From contig NVQL02000074.1 in assembly GCA_002400495.2 (NCBI GenBank), forward strand, positions 62,001 through 126,000: a stretch of 64,000 bases of DNA, written 5' to 3'. The stretch comes from Alphaproteobacteria bacterium. Its GTDB lineage: Bacteria; Pseudomonadota; Alphaproteobacteria; Rhizobiales; OSC116. Under the pieces are notes generated by a model. It saw only the letters and a list, made by a program, of their open reading frames with translations. It was not told the origin of the DNA and did no database searches. The position numbers were made by a program, and so were the translations under genes. Shown here piece by piece: positions 9,636-19,077 of the stretch (its first letter is position 1; each line of letters begins with the position of its first letter).

Positions 9636-10242
9636 TTCAATCTCCATAATTGGCAAAAAGCCAACATTCATTGCTCGGCAAAAAGCCGAAATGTTTCATT
9701 AGGATGATATAAAAAATAAAAATAGGTGGAGAAACGAAGCCATTTGATCAATAAATTTCGTTCAGCTAATATTTTTCTTAAATCGTTACAACTGTTTCAT
9801 CAAATCGATGATGAACAAAATATAGAGTGTCTAGAAAATAAATTCAACAATTATTTCAATTAGTTAGAATGATTATAATAAATAGATTATAGGTGTAATT
9901 TCAACCTGATAGAAAAATAATCAATACTTTATTTATATAAGTAAAAATCTTACCCACATTTATTTACGAAGCAAGTTCTAAGTAAAAATATAGAATATTC
10001 TCGACCCCAATAATATATATGCAGCTAAGAATTATGTATTGAATTTTTATGTAATTTTATTGAATTATTCTAAAAGTCGATATCGCCATTTTAGCCAGTG
10101 AACTCCATTTAGCCTAGAACCAGTCTAATAAATGGCGCTAAAAATTGCATAAACATGCAAAAATATTGAATATTATCTAATGTGTTATACATATTCAACG
10201 TAATTCATCTTCACCCACACTCAGTCAATATGCTTTAGACAT

Positions 10243-11295
10243 TCAATTCATATTAATATGAAGTTTTGTGCGGTCTTTATCGCGGCGGAAGGAACGTTTA
10301 TGTTGTTTTCTAAATGCATTCGGGGTGATGTTATCGTTTAACTCTTTAAATGATCGGTTAAAATGTGCCGAATCCGCAAATCCAGTTTCGGCCGCAATTT
10401 GGGTTATGGTCTGGCGAGAGTTCAACAATAACCAACACCCCTGAATCAACCGCATTTTGCGCCAAATGGCTTGTGGGCTTTCACCCGTATATTCATTAAA
10501 AGCAAAGGTTAAATTACGCGGCGAAACATTCTGCATAGCAGCTAATTTTTCAATATTACAGGGTGTAGACAGGTTTTTTTCCATATATCCGTAGGCCTGC
10601 TCAACATCCCAATTGCCACAAACCGCCAAATGCCCGTACGGACGATACCCCATATGATTTTCAGCCCGTTGCTCATCGGCAATAAGTGACACCATAGCCT
10701 TGGTGGCACGTGCGCGGCCACAATGCCGTTCAATCAGCCCAAAGGCTAAATCCAATGTCGCCGTGCCGCCAGGGCAAGTGATAATATTGCCATCTTCAAT
10801 AAAACTAGTGTCAATCACAGCTTCAACTTTAGGAAACAAATCAGCAAGATCCGCCTTATGCTCAAAATGCACCGCACATTTTTTATTCTCCATTAATCCT
10901 GCTTTGGCCAATACAAAACTGCCAACACAAAGCCCTATCAATGTAACATTGGCGGCATGAGCCTGCTTTATATAGTCAAAAACCTCTTCAGATTGATATA
11001 TAGTATCACCCAGTAAGCCACCCACTATAACAATATAATCGAATTCCTGAGGGTTAGGAAAAACCTCATGTGGCATAAGTTCAACACCGCAACTGGCTTT
11101 AATTGGCCAAGTGTTTGGCGCAATAATTTTCCAATGACAATGGATTTGACGGCTAAAATCAGCATCATCAGCAGCATGCCTTAAGGCATCAATAAAACCC
11201 GCAAAAGCGAAAAGTGTGAATTTCGGCGAAAGAATAAACCCCACTCTAATATCAGGTTGCACATTTGGTGCCTGTGGCGGTCTTACTAGGTCCAT
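10243..11295 (-). CDS. GlxA-family transcriptional regulator (DJ-1/PfpI-like domain plus AraC HTH)
   Basis: N-terminal amidotransferase-like domain (VGFILSPKFTLFAFAGFIDALRHA...IGLCVGSFVLAKAGLM) and C-terminal AraC HTH (AAETGFADSAHFNRSFKELNDNITPNAFRK). Confidence 0.9.
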   Translation of the reverse strand: MDLVRPPQAPNVQPDIRVGFILSPKFTLFAFAGFIDALRHAADDADFSRQIHCHWKIIAPNTWPIKASCGVELMPHEVFPNPQEFDYIVIVGGLLGDTIYQSEEVFDYIKQAHAANVTLIGLCVGSFVLAKAGLMENKKCAVHFEHKADLADLFPKVEAVIDTSFIEDGNIITCPGGTATLDLAFGLIERHCGRARATKAMVSLIADEQRAENHMGYRPYGHLAVCGNWDVEQAYGYMEKNLSTPCNIEKLAAMQNVSPRNLTFAFNEYTGESPQAIWRKMRLIQGCWLLLNSRQTITQIAAETGFADSAHFNRSFKELNDNITPNAFRKQHKRSFRRDKDRTKLHINMN

Positions 11296-11576
11296 AAGCT
11301 CATTATCTTTCAGATAAAACTAAAATATAAGAACAAGCAAGTAATTTCAACTTTTATTAATAGTTATAAACGTTAGCATTACTTAGATTAACGTCGCAAA
11401 GTCGGTTTTTATTTCAATTTTACAACCAATTATTGCATAAAATCTTACTAAATACACTATCTGACCTATACAAAATGCCTTATATGAGCCCCGTCAAACA
11501 TTCCTAAATTGAAAATCAAAACAAAAAACTCCTTTCCTTTTATACCTAACTATCTAATTTATAACGGCAAAAATTC

Positions 11577-11592
11577 TGGCTCAATGCTTGCT
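11577..11592 (+). promoter_or_regulatory. Predicted sigma54 promoter P1 (TGGCTC-AATGC-TTGCT)
   Basis: GG and GC elements 10 bp apart; 27 bp ahead of alg44 start, SD GGAAGGAGGG downstream. Confidence 0.75.
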
Positions 11593-11618
11593 CTATATAG
11601 TATAGGAAGGAGGGAAAC

Positions 11619-13238
11619 ATGAAAATTGTTAGAGAAAAACCAAGCCAAAGACGCTACCATCGTCTAACCGCGCCTTTAACAGTCTTTTACCAAGAAAAAA
11701 AGTTCAAGGTACGCGATTGGAGCATCGGCGGCATTGGTTTGTACATCGGTGAAACCAAACAGCCAAGGGTTGGTCGCGAATTCGCCTTAAAAATATCTCT
11801 TCCTTTTCAAGGGTATGACATTCAATTTGATGCCAGCGTACGTGTTGTTCGGTTTGACGAAAAAGCACGTTTGGTGGGGTTGGAATTTGTAGACCTGTCT
11901 GAACGCTCAAAAGACCTACTCACTTATTTCAGTGAAGATTTAATTCGTGGTCATATGGGCACGTTTGAAGATAGTATTTGCAGAATAGATGTTCCTGTAA
12001 CACCCATTTCAACAAAGCCAACCACAAGTCATATATCCGAAACACCCGTCAGAAGGTTGCCACTCAAAACCATATTTATGACATTAGCATATGTATTTTT
12101 TGGCGTTGCAATATTTAGCTATTTAGGCCTATTATTATATTCAAATTTTTTCCGATTAGAAATTAAAAGTTCGGTAATTTCAACCGAAATGAGAACCCTA
12201 AAAATGCCAGTAGATGGCGTTGTTAATATTGCAAACCTAAAAGTTGGCGACCAATTCGAACTTGGTCAAAAGCTTTTTAGTTACGAAGACATCTCTCTTG
12301 AAAAAGAAATAATCATAGCAAACCGCAAAGTCAAACAAGCTCAAAAAAACCTTTGGCGCTCAAAGCAAAAGCACCATATAGAAAGAGAGCGTATGAGCCT
12401 TTATCAAATTGTCAGCAATACCGATAAAAACATAACCAAAGCTAAATTATCTGCATTACGCGTTGCTTTGGCAGCTGCCGATGCCAATCTAATTCGCATC
12501 CACAAATTACAATCAAGCAACCTGCCTTCTGAAGCCAGTTATGAGGATGCCCTCACTGAACAAGCCAAAGCCGCTTCTCTCGTTAAACAAACAGAGTTAT
12601 TGTTAGAAAAAAATACAGCTATGGCTACTGCTTCATCGAGGCGCTATTATAACAACGTAGAATTTGTAAATGATCTTGACCTACTGGTTGTCGATCTTGA
12701 AATGGCCTATAGCCAATTAGAAGCTGAAAATGACAAATTAGACAATTTGTTAAGTTACAAATCCAACACGATTATTACCGCTCCCTTCCCAGGTAGAGTG
12801 ACAAAAATTTATCAACCATTAGCTGGCAATGTTGCAAAAAACGAACCCATAATATTGTTTGAGCGTAACGATAAGATATTCGTTACCGCCTTTTTAAACC
12901 AGCAAGAAATATTGCAAATCAGCCTAGATGACATTGCCAAAATATATATTCCCGCAGTAGATCAGAACATAACAGCGGTTGTTACACATATAGATCGAAA
13001 TTCATTATTGTTAAACGAATCGTCGACTCATTATGTCTGGCGAGATGAGAAGGCTCGTAGCGCCGCAGTTAGATTGCACCTGAATATGGATAGCCCGCTA
13101 CAAGCGGGCATTCGGCCTGGTTTGCCAGTGGTTACAATTTTCACCCGCAAATCAACCAGCGGGTTATGGTCTGCGCTCAGCAATATGTTTACGTCAAATT
13201 CAAGCAACACAAATGTGAGAGAAAATGAAAAAACCTGA
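11619..13238 (+). CDS. alg44: Alg44-like alginate polymerisation protein: N-terminal PilZ, TM helix, HlyD-like periplasmic domain
   Basis: PilZ motifs RRYHR and DWSIGG; single TM; HlyD-like region TIITAPFPGRVTKIYQPLAGNVAKNEPI; next to alg8. Confidence 0.85.
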   Translation: MKIVREKPSQRRYHRLTAPLTVFYQEKKFKVRDWSIGGIGLYIGETKQPRVGREFALKISLPFQGYDIQFDASVRVVRFDEKARLVGLEFVDLSERSKDLLTYFSEDLIRGHMGTFEDSICRIDVPVTPISTKPTTSHISETPVRRLPLKTIFMTLAYVFFGVAIFSYLGLLLYSNFFRLEIKSSVISTEMRTLKMPVDGVVNIANLKVGDQFELGQKLFSYEDISLEKEIIIANRKVKQAQKNLWRSKQKHHIERERMSLYQIVSNTDKNITKAKLSALRVALAAADANLIRIHKLQSSNLPSEASYEDALTEQAKAASLVKQTELLLEKNTAMATASSRRYYNNVEFVNDLDLLVVDLEMAYSQLEAENDKLDNLLSYKSNTIITAPFPGRVTKIYQPLAGNVAKNEPIILFERNDKIFVTAFLNQQEILQISLDDIAKIYIPAVDQNITAVVTHIDRNSLLLNESSTHYVWRDEKARSAAVRLHLNMDSPLQAGIRPGLPVVTIFTRKSTSGLWSALSNMFTSNSSNTNVRENEKT

Positions 13239-14814
13239 CCAACGAAACTATGTTGACGAACCTACATATTGGCCAAAGGGCTTTAAAAAATGGGATGCGA
13301 TGGGCTTATTGAACATCAGCATATATTTAGCCACATGCGTAGTGGCGCTTATTTTAATACCCAATAAAATATTTGACCCCAGCATTAAGCACATCACCTT
13401 AGTTATTGGTACATTGGGCATTTGGCGCTATGGCTGGTGGTTTACACATGCCGTCAGAGCCTTTATTTATGGCAATATTGTTTTTCCAAAAATCAGAAAA
13501 AAAGCCGATAAAATTTGGCAAGATGGTTGGCGGCCAAATCAATTACATTTCATGATGACCACCTTCAAAGAGCATCGAGATATTTCTGAAAAAGTTGTTC
13601 GCTCGATATTGCTCGAAATTAAGAATTCTGGTGTGGCTGGCACCATCTGGCTTGGTTCAGCAGACATATATGATGAAGAAATCATAGCCAATATTGTGCG
13701 CAGACATGGCAAAGACCTCGATGTAACATTACGCATTATCCGTCAAAACGTATCAGGCAAACGCGCGGCCATTGGCCTTGTACTACGGGCAATGTGTCGG
13801 TCATCTGTGCAACAAGATGATTTAGTGGTTTTTATGGATGGCGACTTCATATTGGCAGAAGGCGCAATAAGCCGCTGCATGCCATTGTTTAAATATGATG
13901 AAAAATTACAAGCCTGCACAACCGATGAAGAAGTGATCTGCATGGGCCCTAAATGGATTGAAAAATGGCTAAAAATGCGTTTTGCCCAAAGACGTCTTGC
14001 CATGCAATCTCACGCATTGTCTGGCCGTGTGTTGACACTAACCGGTCGTATGTCGGTTTTCCGCGCATCTCATTTGTTAAAATTAGAATTCATTCGGTTG
14101 TTAGAGGCAGATCATTTAAATCATTGGCTTTGGGGTAATTTTCGTTTTCTGTCTGGAGATGACAAAAGCACTTGGTATTACATGCTAAAAAACAAAGCAC
14201 ATATGTTATATGTGCCAGATGCCCTAGGTTACACCGTCGAAGTTATCGAAGGTTCGGGCATGACAAGAATGGTAGAAAACTTTCGCCGTTGGTCAGGCAA
14301 CATGCTAAGAAATGGCGCACGTGCAATAGCATTAGGCCCAAGACATATGCCATTTTTCATTTGGTGGTGTTTGGTAGATCAACGCATTTCAATGTGGACC
14401 ATGTTATTTAGCCCCGTTTTAGCTTTGTTAGCTACGTTCATTATTGGTGGATCATATTTCTTATCATACCTTATTTTCATCGCCATTTCCCGCCTGTTAT
14501 TATCATTATTTTTATTTGGATATGCCAAAAAAATAGAAATGTCTTTTCCTTGGATTTTATATTTGAACCAACTCATCAATGCCTCGGTTAAAGTATATTG
14601 TATTTTCAGGTTGTCAAAACAGAAATGGGCAAACCGCGGAGCTCAAACCTCCGAAAACAGCGGCAGCCGAACTATGAAAATATTTCAACATTATATGGCC
14701 ATCTGGTGTACGACAATTGCGGTTCTGTCATTGGTTATCGTGACACTTCACTATTCTCAGTTAACCAGCATTCCATCTGTAGAGCTTTTCAGCGATTTTT
14801 TGCAAAACAAATAA
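13225..14814 (+). CDS. alg8: Alg8-like family 2 glycosyltransferase (mannuronan synthase-type)
   Basis: VVFMDGDFILAEGAISR, LTGRMSVFRASHLL, LSGDDKSTWYYML, NFRRWSGNMLRNGARA; multiple TM. Confidence 0.87.
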   Translation: MKKPDQRNYVDEPTYWPKGFKKWDAMGLLNISIYLATCVVALILIPNKIFDPSIKHITLVIGTLGIWRYGWWFTHAVRAFIYGNIVFPKIRKKADKIWQDGWRPNQLHFMMTTFKEHRDISEKVVRSILLEIKNSGVAGTIWLGSADIYDEEIIANIVRRHGKDLDVTLRIIRQNVSGKRAAIGLVLRAMCRSSVQQDDLVVFMDGDFILAEGAISRCMPLFKYDEKLQACTTDEEVICMGPKWIEKWLKMRFAQRRLAMQSHALSGRVLTLTGRMSVFRASHLLKLEFIRLLEADHLNHWLWGNFRFLSGDDKSTWYYMLKNKAHMLYVPDALGYTVEVIEGSGMTRMVENFRRWSGNMLRNGARAIALGPRHMPFFIWWCLVDQRISMWTMLFSPVLALLATFIIGGSYFLSYLIFIAISRLLLSLFLFGYAKKIEMSFPWILYLNQLINASVKVYCIFRLSKQKWANRGAQTSENSGSRTMKIFQHYMAIWCTTIAVLSLVIVTLHYSQLTSIPSVELFSDFLQNK

Positions 14815-14909
14815 TTTTCATTTTGATAATCAAATAGCAAATACGAACTCAATGCTATGTAACCGCTGATTAATTGATTGTATTATAAAGACAATTTAAT
14901 AAATGCCAC

Positions 14910-14925
14910 TGGCACACTCTTTGCA
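14910..14925 (+). promoter_or_regulatory. Predicted sigma54 promoter P2 (TGGCAC-ACTCT-TTGCA)
   Basis: Perfect -24 and -12 elements with correct spacing upstream of 14949 CDS. Confidence 0.85.
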
Positions 14926-14948
14926 AACTACTAAACAAGGAGTTTAAA

Positions 14949-16235
14949 ATGGCAAAAATGAAAAAAAACGGAATTGTATATAGTATATTGATTGCAGGGG
15001 TATTCGCAGCCGCAGCCCTACCGATTTTTGTGAATATAATTGTCGATCCGTATGAAGTAAATAATTTCATAAATCTCGACATTAAAAAATCCAAAATCAG
15101 TGAAAAAGCTCACAATCCTTTATGGAGAATTTCTCATTATAACCCTGAGGAAGTCGATTTAATAATACTCGGCGACAGTCGAACCAAATCATTAAGAGAC
15201 AAATACTGGAAAAATTTAGGTGCTAAAGCCGCCTATAATTTTTCTTATAGTGGTTCGACATTATTCGAGATTTACGATACCTTTCAATTTATCAAATTTA
15301 ACCCAAATCTAAAAACATTGGTAATTGGTGTTCCACTCCGTAGCTTCGATGAAAAGTTTAAAAAAGGCATCAATCGTGTCCCCGAAGCCATCAAATTATA
15401 CGAAAGTCCAATTGCCTATAATAGTAATTGGTTTGTGGCCCAAGTGGCTTGGGATCTCATTAAAGATACCTATTTTAAAAATATGCAATTTGATATAGCC
15501 GATCAACTTTTTGTAAATAGGGCGCATGCCGCTGTTTTTTTTAACGAAGCAAAGTCTCTTGGTCAAGAAACCGCAAAATTTGACACTTGTAACAATTGTG
15601 TACTACCTCAAGAGGTATCACCTAGATTATTTCTAAATTATGTAAAACCCTATAATCATTATTTCGGTAATGATATGGGCATTTGGAATGAATTGTGGGA
15701 GGAAACTTACCCCAACAAAAATTTGAACAAAACCCTTTTAAAACAAGTCTTCCGAAACGGAGCCGCAGATTGGCGTAATTTTGAATTTTCGGAAAAGCTT
15801 TGGAATTATCTAGAAGAAATTTCGATATGGTCTCGCCAAAATAAAGTCAAGTTAATCTTAATTGTTCCACCAACAATTATGGAGCTCCAGAACCGCATCA
15901 ATGATTATCAGCTAGGTAAATTCAACCATATAGTGCGTATGCGGCTTGCAAAACTTGGTACACTTGTTGATTTTGATTATGTAAACCAGCTCACAAGACA
16001 ACCCAAATATTTTAACGACGCTTATCATTTCAAAAGCACTATTGCGCAGAAAATTATTGGTGAAATTTTAAGGCTAATTCAGCCCGACCAAACCCAAACA
16101 AAAAACAATAATCCGAATGACATTATTCGCTGCCCCATTGGTGAAGAAGATATACGCGACAAATTGACTGACGGAACAACAACTGTGCTCGTCGGCAAAT
16201 CTTGCAGAATATGGAGGACTAAAGAAGATGTTTAA
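14949..16235 (+). CDS. SGNH/AlgJ-AlgX-like membrane-anchored acyltransferase-type protein
   Basis: N-terminal TM; GDSRTKS block and C-terminal NDAYHF (D-x-x-H) block; located between alg8 and algI. Confidence 0.65.
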   Translation: MAKMKKNGIVYSILIAGVFAAAALPIFVNIIVDPYEVNNFINLDIKKSKISEKAHNPLWRISHYNPEEVDLIILGDSRTKSLRDKYWKNLGAKAAYNFSYSGSTLFEIYDTFQFIKFNPNLKTLVIGVPLRSFDEKFKKGINRVPEAIKLYESPIAYNSNWFVAQVAWDLIKDTYFKNMQFDIADQLFVNRAHAAVFFNEAKSLGQETAKFDTCNNCVLPQEVSPRLFLNYVKPYNHYFGNDMGIWNELWEETYPNKNLNKTLLKQVFRNGAADWRNFEFSEKLWNYLEEISIWSRQNKVKLILIVPPTIMELQNRINDYQLGKFNHIVRMRLAKLGTLVDFDYVNQLTRQPKYFNDAYHFKSTIAQKIIGEILRLIQPDQTQTKNNNPNDIIRCPIGEEDIRDKLTDGTTTVLVGKSCRIWRTKEDV

Positions 16236-17403
16236 TAATTTTAAGAAATATTTTTTCGCTCTGTTGAGCTGTATTCTTATCTTGGTTATCGCTTTTCTCT
16301 GGATAGACCGAGAGAATATATCAGTAAAGAATGCCCCAAATGACCCGCAAGTTAATGAGATGATTTCACAAGCTCGCGCGTTACAAAAAAAGGGTGATTT
16401 CGAAGATGCATTAATCGTATTTGAAAAATATGCCCTTCGAGGACACCCCGAGGCGATGTATCATGTCGCTAGAGCCTACAACCGTGGCTGGGGAACTCAA
16501 CCAAATTTGGACAAAGCCCGTCATTATTTTATGTTAGCTGTAGAGTATAATTTTTCCTATAGGGCAGAAACCGCCTATGAACTGGGTAGACTCTATCAAC
16601 GCGCCATTGGACCAGACTGTAATAAAATAGCTATGTCTTGGTTTACAAAAGCATATGGATGGAAATACACCAAAGCGGCAATGCAACTCGCTCTTCATTA
16701 TGAGCAAGGCCTTGGTACAAAACAAAATATACGCCAAGCCATATTTTACTATAAAGTTGCTGCATCACACGGTATTGAACAAGCGTTAATAAGATATGCC
16801 CGCATCCTACAAAAAGGCCGTTACGGAACCACAGCCGACCCAGAGCAGGCATTAAAGCTTGTTGAACGCGCTATCATTTCTTTATCTCATCGATCTCGAG
16901 GTGGTTCTGCCAGCGCTGCCAAGCAACTAGGTCGTTTATATCGTAATGGCGAACTTATACCTAAAAACAATGAGTTAGCAAAGTTTTGGCTATTACATGC
17001 CGCACGAATTGGTAATACGGGTGGAATGCACGATTACGCCCATTTACTTTTATCTATTAGTAGTAATAAAGAAACTCACAAAACAGCCCTAAAATGGCTG
17101 ATCAGTGCTGCAAAAAAAGGCCATGGTGGTGCTATGAACAGTCTTGGCAAATACCACCTTTCCCAGAAATATGATCTTAAAAGAATTGGAGCCGTTAGTT
17201 GGTTCAACAAAGGTGTTGCCGCCTCACACGGTGGCGCTATTGAGCAATTAGCAAAACTCTATGTGAAAGGTGATTTGGTTGAAAAAGACCTCGAAAAAGC
17301 CGTCGAATTACTCGAAAAAGGTGTTGCGCTTGGCCACTCAGGCTCAGCTCGGCTTTTAAAAAGAATTAACAAAGCTCAATCTGCAAACACAAAATCACAA
17401 TAA
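16228..17403 (+). CDS. Sel1-repeat protein (AlgK-like)
   Basis: Multiple Sel1-like repeats (AMYHVARAYNRGWGTQPNLDKARHYFMLAVEYN; AMQLALHYEQGLGTKQNIRQAIFYYKVAASHG); position in alginate-type cluster. Confidence 0.8.
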   Translation: MFNNFKKYFFALLSCILILVIAFLWIDRENISVKNAPNDPQVNEMISQARALQKKGDFEDALIVFEKYALRGHPEAMYHVARAYNRGWGTQPNLDKARHYFMLAVEYNFSYRAETAYELGRLYQRAIGPDCNKIAMSWFTKAYGWKYTKAAMQLALHYEQGLGTKQNIRQAIFYYKVAASHGIEQALIRYARILQKGRYGTTADPEQALKLVERAIISLSHRSRGGSASAAKQLGRLYRNGELIPKNNELAKFWLLHAARIGNTGGMHDYAHLLLSISSNKETHKTALKWLISAAKKGHGGAMNSLGKYHLSQKYDLKRIGAVSWFNKGVAASHGGAIEQLAKLYVKGDLVEKDLEKAVELLEKGVALGHSGSARLLKRINKAQSANTKSQ

Positions 17404-17422
17404 CCATTGAAAGTGATATCTC

Positions 17423-18931
17423 ATGCTATTCAATTCATTAGAATTTATATATCTATTCATGCCAGCGGTATTATTGGTATTTTATTGCCTTAAATATTAC
17501 CATTGGGAGAATGCCACAATATGGTGGCTAATCATCGCGTCTCTGTTTTTTTATGCATGGTGGAGCCCCATTCATCTCATAGTGCTACTTGGTTCGGTAA
17601 TATTTAATTTCCAAGTCCACAAACAGATTTTAAGGAAAAAGAGCCTCATCACTCTTACCATTGGTATTTCCGCCAACCTGTTATTATTGGGTTATTTTAA
17701 ATATAGCGATTTTCTCATTAGCAATATCAATTTCATCTTTGGTGACAGCATGAATTTGCTAAAGCTCGTATTGCCTTTAGCCATTTCGTTTTTCACCTTC
17801 CAACAGGTGTCCTTTTTACTCGACACCCATAACGACAAAATCGAGAAATGCGATTTTTCAAAATATTGTCTATTCGTAGTATTTTTCCCGCAATTAATTG
17901 CTGGGCCTATTGTTCTGCAAAAACATACGATTAAGCAATTTAACCGCGCCCATTTCTATAATAGAATTTTCACCAATCTTTCAGTAGGTTCCACCCTGTT
18001 TATCATTGGCCTATTCAAAAAAATAGTCATAGCCGATGGAATGTCACCAGTTGTTGGGCAGGTATTCTCACTAGCAGAAGCAGGCGAAGCAGTGCCATTC
18101 GTCGCGGCTTGGATGGGTAGCTTAGCCTACACCGTACAAATTTATTTCGACTTTTCTGGATATTGTGATATGGCGCTCGGCCTGGCTCGTATGTTTGGCA
18201 TCCGCCTACCCATTAATTTCAACTCACCATATAAAGCCCTAAACATTGTCGATTTCTGGCGCAGGTGGCACATAACTTTGTCACAATTCCTACGGGACTA
18301 TTTATATATCCCGTTAGGCGGCAATCGCGGTGGTGTGTGGAGAAGATATTTAAACCTAACCATCACAATGATATTAGGTGGCTTGTGGCATGGTGCCAGT
18401 TGGAATTTTGCATTCTGGGGTCTCCTACATGGCGTGTATTTAGCCATCAACCACGCGTGGCGCCATTTTGTACCCAAGTCGAAATTCATGCCTGAGATTA
18501 TCGGCAAAACAATCTCACATGTAGTGACAATGTTCGGCGTCATCGTTGCCTGGGTATTTTTCAGAGCAGACTCCTTTTCAGGCGCTCAGGCGATTTTAAA
18601 AGGCATGTTTGGTTATAACGAAATCTATCAATATAAATTGTGGCAGAATTTCTATGCACAAAACCCATTCTTCTGGTATTTTATCCCCGCCATTGCAGCG
18701 TTGATTTATCTAACACCCAATGCCATCGAGTTGGTTCGCAAATATAGGCCTGTATTTGAATTCAATTATAACGCGCCAAAATTCTCAGTAATAACAGCGT
18801 TTATATTTAAATCATTGGCATGGCGACCAACAATAGGTTGGACGTTTGTCTTAAGTACTATTGCCCTTCTCAGCTTAGCCCAAGTATATAGGTTAGACGA
18901 ATTAACCGAGTTTATCTATTTCAACTTTTAG
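17423..18931 (+). CDS. algI: AlgI-like MBOAT O-acetyltransferase
   Basis: 502 aa; FDFSGYCDMALGLARMFGIRLPINFNSPYKALNIVDFWRRWHITLSQFLRDYLYIPLGGNR; LGGLWHGASWNFAFWGLLHG. Confidence 0.92.
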   Translation: MLFNSLEFIYLFMPAVLLVFYCLKYYHWENATIWWLIIASLFFYAWWSPIHLIVLLGSVIFNFQVHKQILRKKSLITLTIGISANLLLLGYFKYSDFLISNINFIFGDSMNLLKLVLPLAISFFTFQQVSFLLDTHNDKIEKCDFSKYCLFVVFFPQLIAGPIVLQKHTIKQFNRAHFYNRIFTNLSVGSTLFIIGLFKKIVIADGMSPVVGQVFSLAEAGEAVPFVAAWMGSLAYTVQIYFDFSGYCDMALGLARMFGIRLPINFNSPYKALNIVDFWRRWHITLSQFLRDYLYIPLGGNRGGVWRRYLNLTITMILGGLWHGASWNFAFWGLLHGVYLAINHAWRHFVPKSKFMPEIIGKTISHVVTMFGVIVAWVFFRADSFSGAQAILKGMFGYNEIYQYKLWQNFYAQNPFFWYFIPAIAALIYLTPNAIELVRKYRPVFEFNYNAPKFSVITAFIFKSLAWRPTIGWTFVLSTIALLSLAQVYRLDELTEFIYFNF

Positions 18932-19022
18932 TTTTTAGCTTTTTGAAAATGCAAACATAAACTCATTTTGCAAATCTGTAACACTGGCTAAATATAGCTG
19001 TTTAATATCAAATAGTTATATC

Positions 19023-19038
19023 TGGCACAGTTGTTGCA
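19023..19038 (+). promoter_or_regulatory. Predicted sigma54 promoter P3 (TGGCAC-AGTTG-TTGCA)
   Basis: Perfect -24/-12 with correct spacing upstream of RTX gene. Confidence 0.85.
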
Positions 19039-19077
19039 AATCATTAAGTAACACACAATTAAACTATGGAGACTCTT

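Noticed and set aside
10145-10160. TTGCAT-aaac-ATGCAA as a LuxO box
   Set aside because: Arm spacing (6 nt between TTGCA and TGCAA) differs from the 3-nt LuxO spacing; no sigma54 promoter follows.
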